Source: Thalassobaculum sp965228445 (GTDB taxonomy: Bacteria; Pseudomonadota; Alphaproteobacteria; Thalassobaculales; Thalassobaculaceae). Taken from it: 64,000 nt of DNA. The notes beneath the pieces were generated by a model. That model ran no database searches. It was given only the letters and a program-made list of their open reading frames with translations, and was not told where the DNA came from. The stretch spans positions 186,001 through 250,000 of the forward strand of contig OZ245813.1 of NCBI GenBank assembly GCA_965228445.1, in the 5' to 3' direction. Within the stretch, counting starts at the first letter, position 1. Each line of letters starts with the position of its first letter. Made by a program: the position numbers and the translations under genes. Below, piece by piece: positions 26,737 through 33,582 of the stretch.

Positions 26737-26748
26737 GATGTGGTCGCC

Positions 26749-27570
26749 ATGAAACGAGTGCTTCTGACCGGCGCCGGCGGCGGGATCGGTAAGCGCATGC
26801 GCCGCGAGCTGAACGGCGTCTATCCGATCCTGCGGGTGTCCGATCTGGCCGATCTCGGCCCGGCCGGGGAGGGCGAGGAGGTCGTCACCGGCGACCTGTG
26901 CAGCGCCGAGGACCGGGCCCGGATGCTCGAGGGTGTGGACGGCGTCATCCATCTGGGCGGACTGTCGGTGGAGCACGCCTGGGACGACATCCTGCGGGTC
27001 AACATCGACGCGACCTACCGGTTCTACGAGGCGGCCTACGAGGCCGGGGTGAAGCGCATCGTCTTCGCCAGCTCCAACCACGCCATCGGCTTCTATCCGC
27101 GCGGCCGGATCCTGGACGGCACCGAACGCCCGCGTCCCGACTGCCGCTACGGCCTGAGCAAGGTGTTCGGCGAGGGCCTGTCCCAGTATTTCGCCGACAA
27201 TTACGGCATCGGCGTGCTGTCGGTGCGGATCGGCTGGTGCTTCGCCAAGCCGGAAACCCAGCGTCAGCTCGGCTGCTGGGTCAGCATCGGCGACCTGACC
27301 CGCCTGTGCCGTCTCGGTCTCGATATCCCCGAGCTGCACCACGAGATCGTCTACGGCGTCTCCGACAATTCGCGCACCTGGTGGGACAACACCACCGCCA
27401 GACGGCTGGGCTTCAAGCCCCAGGACACCGCCGATGTCTGGATCCCAGAGGTCGATGCCTCCACGGTGCCGGAGCCGGGTAACGAAGTGGCGCTCGGCGT
27501 GCAGGGCGGCCCCTTCGCCAGCACGGAATACGAGGGCGATCCGGCCCGCGTCGTGCCCGCGAAATCCTGA
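26749..27570 (+). CDS. udh: Uronate dehydrogenase (SDR-type, NAD-dependent)
   Basis: 273 residues. Extended short-chain dehydrogenase fold with the N-terminal nucleotide site VLLTGAGGGIGKR and the active-site Ser/Tyr/Lys in FASSNHAIGFY (108-109) and CRYGLSKVFGE (Tyr134, Lys138). The SSNH.IGFY segment is characteristic of uronate dehydrogenase, which oxidises D-galacturonate or D-glucuronate to the aldaric acid lactone. Two other in-frame ATGs (26716, 26734) lie upstream; 26749 matches the family N-terminus. The following genes supply later steps and transport, which supports the call. Confidence 0.9.
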   Translation: MKRVLLTGAGGGIGKRMRRELNGVYPILRVSDLADLGPAGEGEEVVTGDLCSAEDRARMLEGVDGVIHLGGLSVEHAWDDILRVNIDATYRFYEAAYEAGVKRIVFASSNHAIGFYPRGRILDGTERPRPDCRYGLSKVFGEGLSQYFADNYGIGVLSVRIGWCFAKPETQRQLGCWVSIGDLTRLCRLGLDIPELHHEIVYGVSDNSRTWWDNTTARRLGFKPQDTADVWIPEVDASTVPEPGNEVALGVQGGPFASTEYEGDPARVVPAKS

Positions 27571-27613
27571 TCAGACAACCCATCCGACCAACCCGTACCA
27601 GGGGGAACCTCTC

Positions 27614-28543
27614 ATGCCCATGTCGCCGCAGGAACTGAAATCGAAGATGGGGTCGGGCCTGCTGTCCTTCCCGGTCACCCATTTCGACGCCAACCTCGAA
27701 TTCGCCGAGGGACCGTATCGCGAGCATGTGTCCTGGCTGTCCTCCTACCCGGCCGCGACCCTGTTCGCCGCCGGCGGCACCGGGGAGTATTTCTCCCTCG
27801 GCCAGGACGAGTTCCCCTGGATCGTCCAGGCGGCCGTCTCGGCGGCCGAGGGCCGCTGCCCGGTGGTCGCCGGCTGCGGCGTGAACACCCGGCGCGCCAT
27901 TGCGGATGCGAAATCGGCAGAGGCGGCCGGAGCCGACGGCGTGCTGCTGCTGCCGACCTACCTGATGGGCGGCACCCAGGAGGGTCAGTACGCCCATGTG
28001 AAGGCGGTCTGCGACGCGGTCTCCATCGGCGTGGTGGTCTATAATCGGGCAAGCTCGGTGCTGAAGGCCGAGACCGTGGCCCGGCTGGCCGAGGCCTGTC
28101 CGAACCTGATCGGCTTCAAGGACGGGGTGGGGGAGATCGACCTGGTCACCCGCATCCGCGCCACGCTCGGCGACCGGCTGGTCTATGTCGGCGGCATGCC
28201 GACCCACGAGCTGTTCGCCTCGGCCTATGACGCGGCCGGCTTCTCCACCTATTCCTCGGCGGTGTTCAACTTCGTGCCGGAGCTGGCGCTGTCCTTCTAT
28301 GCGGCGCTGCGGGCCGGCGACCACGCCACCATGGACCGGATCCTGCACGAGTTCTTCTATCCCTTCGCCGATATCCGCGATCGGGTGGCGGGCTATCCGG
28401 TGGCGCTGATCAAGGGCGGCCTGAAGGCCGTGGGGCGCGATCCGGGCCCGGTCCGGCCGCCCCTGGTGAACCCGACCGACAAGGATGTCGCGGATCTGGC
28501 GGCGGTGATCGAAAAGGCGGCGCGCTTCAGCTCTGCGGCGTAA
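27614..28543 (+). CDS. kdgD: 5-dehydro-4-deoxyglucarate dehydratase (DapA superfamily)
   Basis: 309 residues, a class I aldolase-fold protein. The Schiff-base lysine is Lys169 (NLIGFKDGVGEIDL) and the proton-relay tyrosine is Tyr143 (VVVYNRAS). AAGGTGEYFSLGQDE near residue 52 corresponds to the GTGE region of the superfamily. KdgD dehydrates and decarboxylates 5-keto-4-deoxyglucarate to 2-oxoglutarate semialdehyde, the step that follows aldarate dehydration. Its neighbours (uronate dehydrogenase, TRAP genes) favour this over plain dihydrodipicolinate synthase. GGGGGA precedes the ATG. It follows udh by 43 bp. Confidence 0.9.
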   Translation: MPMSPQELKSKMGSGLLSFPVTHFDANLEFAEGPYREHVSWLSSYPAATLFAAGGTGEYFSLGQDEFPWIVQAAVSAAEGRCPVVAGCGVNTRRAIADAKSAEAAGADGVLLLPTYLMGGTQEGQYAHVKAVCDAVSIGVVVYNRASSVLKAETVARLAEACPNLIGFKDGVGEIDLVTRIRATLGDRLVYVGGMPTHELFASAYDAAGFSTYSSAVFNFVPELALSFYAALRAGDHATMDRILHEFFYPFADIRDRVAGYPVALIKGGLKAVGRDPGPVRPPLVNPTDKDVADLAAVIEKAARFSSAA

Positions 28544-28572
28544 ATCATACGATCAATCGACAGATAGATTGA
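28544..28572. promoter_or_regulatory. Operator candidate upstream of the TRAP genes
   Basis: Starts 1 nt after the kdgD stop codon with ATCATACGAT (28544-28553), matching the ATCATA words upstream of udh, and overlaps a TCAATC-N8-GATTGA inverted repeat (28553-28572). It lies 146 bp before the binding-protein start, so the TRAP genes may also have their own promoter. Confidence 0.4.
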
Positions 28573-28717
28573 CCAATTCCCGAAAGGGGGCATACTTCTC
28601 TTCAAACTAGAATTCCGCCCGCGGACCCGAACCGGATGACCGGCGGCCGTCGGGCGGATGTTCGCCAACGCGCGACGAAAAAGTCCGGTAAAAACGGGCA
28701 ACCATTGGGAGGATGAC

Positions 28718-29704
28718 ATGAAACTGATCGACAGGATGGGTGCGGCCGCCGTTGCGGTCGTCGTCGCGGCCGGGATCGCCGGCGCCGCGCAAGCGGCCGA
28801 GTGGAAGGGCTGGAACATCCACGTTCCGGACTATCCGAACACGGTCGCCATGGACAAGTTCGCCGAGCTGCTGGACAAGAACAGCGACGGGCGGATCACC
28901 CTGAAGATGTTCCACGGCGGCGTTCTGGGCAGCCAGCCGGACGCCATCGAACAGCTCCGCATCGGTGCGATCGAGATCGGCAACTTCAACCTCGGCCCGA
29001 TCGGCCCGGTGGCGCCGGAAGCGAACGTCGTCTCGCTGCCGTTCATCTTCAAGAACCAGGACCACATGCACCGCGCCATGGACGGCGCGCCCGGCGAACA
29101 GATCAGTGCCGGGATGGAGAAGATCGGGATCGTGGCGCTCGCCTGGTACGATTCAGGCGCGCGGTCGTTCTACAACACCAAGAAGCCGATCAATAAGCCG
29201 GAGGACGTCGCCGGCATGAAGGTGCGGGTCATGAACAACGACCTGTATTCCGGCATGATCTCCGCCATGGGCGGCAACCCGTCGCCGATGGCCTTCTCGG
29301 AGGTCTATCAGTCGCTGAAGACCGGCGTGGTCGACGGTGCGGAGAACAACTGGCCGTCCTACGAGTCCACCGGGCATTTCGAGGTCGCCGGCTTCTACTC
29401 GATGTCCGAGCACCTGATCATCCCGGAATGCGTCTGCATCAATGCCGATGTCTATAACGGCCTGTCGGACGCGGATAAGGAGATCGTGCGCAACGCCGCC
29501 CGCGAGTCCTCCGTCCTGCAGCGCGAGCTCTGGGCGAAGCGGGCCGAGGCGAGCCGCGACAAGGTGATCAAGGCCGGCGTGAAGTTCAACGACATCGCCG
29601 ACAAGCAGGCGTTCCAGGACGCGATGAAGCCGGTCTACGCCAAGTTCCTGGAAGCAAATCCCGACCTGAAGCCCCTGGTGGAAGCCATCCAGGCCACTCA
29701 GTAA
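28718..29704 (+). CDS. TRAP transporter periplasmic binding protein (DctP family)
   Basis: 328 residues. A Sec signal peptide (about 1-26, cleavage after AQA) precedes a DctP-type solute receptor: FAELLDKNSDGRITLKMFHGGVLG, then the family's ligand-clamping region KVRVMNNDLYSGMISAMGGNPSPM, and KTGVVDGAENNW. The conserved Arg in KVRVM normally binds a carboxylate, which fits a uronate or aldarate ligand. GGGAGG lies just before the ATG. It is followed by a hairpin and then the two membrane subunits. Confidence 0.92.
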   Translation: MKLIDRMGAAAVAVVVAAGIAGAAQAAEWKGWNIHVPDYPNTVAMDKFAELLDKNSDGRITLKMFHGGVLGSQPDAIEQLRIGAIEIGNFNLGPIGPVAPEANVVSLPFIFKNQDHMHRAMDGAPGEQISAGMEKIGIVALAWYDSGARSFYNTKKPINKPEDVAGMKVRVMNNDLYSGMISAMGGNPSPMAFSEVYQSLKTGVVDGAENNWPSYESTGHFEVAGFYSMSEHLIIPECVCINADVYNGLSDADKEIVRNAARESSVLQRELWAKRAEASRDKVIKAGVKFNDIADKQAFQDAMKPVYAKFLEANPDLKPLVEAIQATQ

Positions 29705-29718
29705 GGGCTTCCCTGCGA

Positions 29719-29764
29719 GGCCGCCGGAAGGGTCAGTCCCACGACCTCCGGCGGCCCCTTTTTT
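29719..29764 (+). terminator. Hairpin with T-tract between TRAP binding protein and membrane subunits
   Basis: GGCCGCCGG (29719-29727) pairs perfectly with CCGGCGGCC (29748-29756), followed by CC and six Ts (29759-29764). Inside a transporter operon such a hairpin would stop part of the transcription so that the periplasmic receptor is made in excess over the membrane subunits. Confidence 0.75.
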
Positions 29765-29814
29765 GTCCCCGCGGCCGAGCTGCCGCACCGGATCCCCAAG
29801 GGTGATGCGCCGCG

Positions 29815-30405
29815 ATGCCTACGCCGAGTCCACAGACAGATACCGGCCGACCGGGACCGCTGCAGGCGGCGCTCCGGCTGTTCTACCGGCTCCTCGATGC
29901 CGTCTGCCATGTCAGCCTCGTGGTCTCCGGCACCGCCATGGTGACGCTGACGGTGATCTTCGGCTGGCTGGTCTTCGGCCGCTACGTGCTGAACGCCACG
30001 CCGACCTGGGTCGAGCAGGTGTCGCTGCTGCTGGTCGCCCTCATCGGGTTTCTCGGCGCCTCCACCGGGGTGCATGAGCGCTCCCATCTCGGGGTGTCGT
30101 TCTTCCGCGACGCGTCGCCCCGGCCGGTGCGGCTGGCGATGGAAGTGGTGTCCTATCTGATCATGGCGGTGTTCGGCGCGGTGATGATGGTCAACAGCTA
30201 CAAGCTCGTGCTGTTCAAATGGAGCGCGGAGATCCCGCTGATCAACCTGCCGGAAGGATTGCGGGCCGTGCCGCTGACGCTCTGCGGCGCCTTCACGCTG
30301 GCCTACTCGGTCGGCCACCTGATCCGCTTCTTCACCGGCGATCGCCTGGAAGACCAGCTTCTGGAGACCCCGCCCTCCGTCGACCAGCCGCCTGTGGCCG
30401 AATAG
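29815..30405 (+). CDS. TRAP transporter small membrane subunit (DctQ family)
   Basis: 196 residues with four predicted membrane helices (about 30-58, 70-90, 112-135, 155-178), the usual DctQ topology. It carries VFGRYVLNATPTWVEQVSLLL, a family hallmark in the region between helices 1 and 2. It associates with the large subunit encoded 13 bp downstream. The C-terminal tail is hydrophilic and unconserved. Confidence 0.9.
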   Translation: MPTPSPQTDTGRPGPLQAALRLFYRLLDAVCHVSLVVSGTAMVTLTVIFGWLVFGRYVLNATPTWVEQVSLLLVALIGFLGASTGVHERSHLGVSFFRDASPRPVRLAMEVVSYLIMAVFGAVMMVNSYKLVLFKWSAEIPLINLPEGLRAVPLTLCGAFTLAYSVGHLIRFFTGDRLEDQLLETPPSVDQPPVAE

Positions 30406-30418
30406 GGGAGACGCCACG

Positions 30419-31702
30419 ATGGGCCTGCTGATCCTTCTCGGGGTGTTCGCGCTGTGCGTGGTGATCGGGGTGCCGGTCGCCTTCGCCCTCGGCGTCGCCG
30501 CCGTCGCCGCCTTCTTCTACGAGGGCCTGCCGATGGTGATCGCGTTCCAGCGCATCATCTCCGGCATCAACGTGTTCTCGCTGATGGCGATCCCGTTCTT
30601 CATCTTCGCCGGCGAGCTGATGTTCCACGGCGGCATCGCCATCCGTCTCGTCCGCTTCGCCTCGGCTGCCGTCGGCGCGGTGCGCGGCGGGCTCGGCGTG
30701 GTGAACGTCTTCTCCTCCATGCTGTTCGGCGGCATCTCCGGCTCGGCCGTGGCCGACATCTCGGCGCTCGGCTCGATCCTGATCCCGGTCATGAAGGAGA
30801 AGGGCTACGACGACGACTATGCGGTCAACGTCACCGTCACCTCCTCGATCGCCGGCATCCTGGTGCCGCCCAGCCACAACATGATCCTCTACGCCATCGC
30901 GGCCGGCGGCGGGATCTCGATCTCCTCGCTGTTCCTGGCCGGCGTGGTGCCGGGGGTGCTGATGTGCATCTGCCTGGCGGTGGCGGCCTATCTGATCGCG
31001 GTGAAGCGCGGCTATAAGGCGGAGGCTTTTCCCGGGTACAGCGCCCTGCTGCTCGCCTTCGTGGCGGCGATCCCGGGCCTGTTCACCGCTGTGATCATCG
31101 TCGGCGGCGTGCTGTCCGGCATCTTTACCGTCACCGAGTCCGGCGCCTTCGGCACGCTCTACGCCTTTGCGATCACGCTGATCGTCTACCGCTCGATGAC
31201 CTGGAAGGCGTTCACCACGGCGGTGGTCAACTCGGTGCGCACGACCTCCATGGTGCTGATCCTCGTCGCCTCGGCCACGGCCTTTGCCTACATGCTCACC
31301 TTCTATCAGGTGCCCAACAAGATGATCGACTTCATGACCGGGATCTCCGAGAACCCGATCATGATCCTGATCATGATCAACCTCATGCTGCTCATCCTGG
31401 GGATGATCATGGACATGGCGGCGCTGATCCTGATCTGCACGCCGATCTTCCTGCCGGTTGTGGTGTCCTTCGGCATGGATCCGGTGCAGTTCGGCATGAT
31501 CCTGATGATGAACCTGGGCCTCGGCCTGTGCACGCCGCCGGTGGGCGCCTGCCTGTTCCTCGGCTGTGCGGTCGGCAAGGTGCCGATCGAGCGGGCGGTG
31601 CGGACGATCTGGCCGTTCTACGCCGCGATCCTGGTGGCGCTGGTGCTGACGACCTTCATTCCGGCGATCTCGCTGACCCTGCCGACCTGGCTGACCGGTT
31701 AG
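30419..31702 (+). CDS. TRAP transporter large membrane subunit (DctM family)
   Basis: 427 residues, about twelve membrane helices. Family marks are SAVADISALGSILIPVM (about 103-119), TSSIAGILVPPSHNMILYAI and the closing NLGLGLCTPPVGACLFLGCAV. It is the ion-coupled transport channel that works with DctQ and the periplasmic receptor. Its stop codon TAG overlaps the TAA of the convergent lactonase gene, leaving no space for a terminator. Confidence 0.93.
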   Translation: MGLLILLGVFALCVVIGVPVAFALGVAAVAAFFYEGLPMVIAFQRIISGINVFSLMAIPFFIFAGELMFHGGIAIRLVRFASAAVGAVRGGLGVVNVFSSMLFGGISGSAVADISALGSILIPVMKEKGYDDDYAVNVTVTSSIAGILVPPSHNMILYAIAAGGGISISSLFLAGVVPGVLMCICLAVAAYLIAVKRGYKAEAFPGYSALLLAFVAAIPGLFTAVIIVGGVLSGIFTVTESGAFGTLYAFAITLIVYRSMTWKAFTTAVVNSVRTTSMVLILVASATAFAYMLTFYQVPNKMIDFMTGISENPIMILIMINLMLLILGMIMDMAALILICTPIFLPVVVSFGMDPVQFGMILMMNLGLGLCTPPVGACLFLGCAVGKVPIERAVRTIWPFYAAILVALVLTTFIPAISLTLPTWLTG

Positions 31703-32628
31703 GCCGCGCAGGGCGGCGGCGCGTAGCCCGGCACGCCGGGGGCAAAGGCGAAGATCCCGCCGGCCTGCGGCTGCCTGGCTTCGGAACCCTTGGTGATCAA
31801 GGCGGGGCCCATGCAGGTCAGATAAAGCGTGTCGAGCCGGGGGCCGCCGAAGGCGAGGCAGGTCGGTTTCTCCACCGGCACCTCGACGATCCGGTCGATC
31901 TCTCCGGCCGGCGTGATGCGCAGGACCTGCCAGCCCTCGATGCCCGCCATCCAGTAGCAGCCCTCGGCGTCCATGGCGGCGCCGTCGGGCCGGCCGGCCA
32001 CCTGGCGGGTGTCGAAGAACACCCGGCGGCCGGACGGTGTGCCGCTGTCCAGATCGAAGTCGAAGGCCCAGATGGTGCGCACCGCCGGGTGGCTGTCGGA
32101 CAGGTACAGGACCGATCCGTCCGGCGAGAAGGCCAGGCCGTTCTGGATGTAGAGCCCGTCCAGGATGCGCGGCGACGACCCGTCGGCCTCCAGCCGGAAC
32201 AGCAGCCCGTTGCCCGGCTCGCCGGCGGCCGCATTGGCCGGGCCGGCCTTGGGCATGGTGCCGGCCCAGAACCGGCCGGCCGGATCGACGCACCCGTCGT
32301 TGAACCGCATCCCGGGCGCACCGGGGGCATCGGCGTTCAGAACCTTCAGGCTGCCGTCCGCCGGATCGAAGGCGCACCAGCCCTCCTCCAGCCCCACGAC
32401 CGCCCCGCCGCTCGCGCCGCCGTCCGCTACGTCGCCCGCACGCGGCGCCACGCAGCCGATGGCCGAGGGCATCGCCCAGGTCTCGTTGGTCCCGGTGGCG
32501 GGGTCGAGACGGTGCAGGGCGGGGGCGGCGATATCGACCCACCACAGCCTCGCCGCGGCCGCGTCCCAGACGATCCCCTCGCCCAGGGTGGCGCCGGCGT
32601 CCAGTACGCAGTCGACCGTGGGTGCCAT
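31699..32628 (-). CDS. SMP-30/gluconolactonase family lactonase, probable aldarolactonase
   Basis: 309 residues, a six-bladed beta-propeller lactonase. Metal-ligand candidates are Glu17 (LGEGIVW), Asn in MRFNDGCVD, Asn in IQNGLAFSPDG and Asp in LYLSDSHP. In context it would hydrolyse the galactaro- or glucarolactone made by uronate dehydrogenase. It is transcribed leftward with the GntR gene 12 bp upstream of it, and overlaps the TRAP gene end by 4 bp. No signal peptide, so cytoplasmic. Confidence 0.88.
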   Translation of the reverse strand: MAPTVDCVLDAGATLGEGIVWDAAAARLWWVDIAAPALHRLDPATGTNETWAMPSAIGCVAPRAGDVADGGASGGAVVGLEEGWCAFDPADGSLKVLNADAPGAPGMRFNDGCVDPAGRFWAGTMPKAGPANAAAGEPGNGLLFRLEADGSSPRILDGLYIQNGLAFSPDGSVLYLSDSHPAVRTIWAFDFDLDSGTPSGRRVFFDTRQVAGRPDGAAMDAEGCYWMAGIEGWQVLRITPAGEIDRIVEVPVEKPTCLAFGGPRLDTLYLTCMGPALITKGSEARQPQAGGIFAFAPGVPGYAPPPCAA

Positions 32629-32640
32629 CTCCGGCGCGCC

Positions 32641-33336
32641 CTAGAGTGACGCGCGGTAGCGCGAGATGCTGCCGCTCAGATGCGCTCGCATGGCGTCGCG
32701 CGCCCGGTCGGCCTCACCGGCGCTGATGGCATCGGCGATGGCCAGGTGTTCCTGATGCACCCGCTGCAGGTAGTCGTGGCTGATCAGGCGGGCCCGCTGC
32801 TCCGGCGACAGGGAACTTCGCGGGATCGCGTTCCGTCCCAGGGACTCCAGAAATGCCGGGAACAGTCCGTTGTTGGTGCCCTGGGCGACCGCGTCGTGGA
32901 ACGCGATGTCCAGTTCGACGGTCTTCGCCCCGGTTTCCAGCGCCCGGCCGAAATCTGACATGTGCTCGCGGATTCGGGCGTCCTGCGACAGGGTGCGTCG
33001 GGTGGCGGCGAGGCCGGCGGCCTCGACCTCCACCGCCATGCGCAGCTCCAGCAGGTCGAGCGCCTGGTACATCTCCCCCGGCAGGAAGGACGGCATGCCG
33101 CGCGGCCTGGACAGCACCGGATCGAGCACGAAGATGCCGGCGCCGCGCCGCGGCTCGACCAGCCCCTCCGCCTTCAGCACCGCGATGGCTTCGCGGATCA
33201 CGGTGCGGCTGACGCCGAATTCGGCCTCCAGCTCCTTCTCCGTGGGCAGGCGGTCCCCCGGTTTCATGGGGCCTTCGGCGATCTTGGCGCGTAGCGCCTC
33301 GGTGGTCTGTTGGGTAAGACTGATGCTGCCCGTCAT
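32641..33336 (-). CDS. GntR-family transcriptional regulator, FadR/FCD subfamily
   Basis: 231 residues. The N-terminal winged helix (about 10-75) shows GDRLPTEKELEAEFGVSRTVIREAI and the wing VEPRRGAGIFV. The C-terminal FCD helical domain (about 95-220) carries ELRMAVEVEAAGLAA, the metal-site segment ELDIAFHDAVAQGTNN, and HQEHLAIADAI. FCD regulators of this type commonly sense uronates and other sugar acids and usually repress. It is the likely controller of the uronate genes; ATCATA words are shared by its own upstream region and those of udh and the TRAP receptor gene. Confidence 0.92.
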   Translation of the reverse strand: MTGSISLTQQTTEALRAKIAEGPMKPGDRLPTEKELEAEFGVSRTVIREAIAVLKAEGLVEPRRGAGIFVLDPVLSRPRGMPSFLPGEMYQALDLLELRMAVEVEAAGLAATRRTLSQDARIREHMSDFGRALETGAKTVELDIAFHDAVAQGTNNGLFPAFLESLGRNAIPRSSLSPEQRARLISHDYLQRVHQEHLAIADAISAGEADRARDAMRAHLSGSISRYRASL

Positions 33337-33396
33337 TGGCGTCGGCCGGTCTCCGGGGTATCCTTGGTGTGTCCGACCAAGAGGCCCTAAATGTAC

Positions 33397-33407
33397 GACT
33401 TATGATT
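33397..33407 (-). promoter_or_regulatory. ATCATA-type word upstream of the GntR gene
   Basis: Reads AATCATAAGTC on the minus strand, 61 bp before the GntR start. It matches the words upstream of udh and of the TRAP receptor gene. Weak alone; its value lies in the repetition across the cluster. The rest of the 246-bp gap 33337-33582 shows nothing else recognisable. Confidence 0.3.
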
Positions 33408-33582
33408 ATCTTCGTCAGATATATTTAACCCGTAATCTGGGGCGATGGAATGCCCGTACATCCGATCTGGAGCATTAACGATTCACTTACCGCCAATAAG
33501 CTACCTAGAATCGCATGCGCCGGGTCGTCCTGTGGACAAGGTCGTTCCGCAGTGACTGGTCGAGCCTGAAGGAGGCGCCCTA

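Larger units (their letters stand above)
26415..26748. other. Divergent control region between the hydantoin and uronate operons
   Basis: 334 bp without a gene. Both operons start from here in opposite directions. It contains a GCCCAA-TAT-TTGGGC palindrome (26550-26564) toward the hydantoin side, and an A/T-rich block (26692-26740) with an 8-bp inverted repeat and two ATCATATG words next to the uronate side. I see no convincing small gene or riboswitch. Confidence 0.6.
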
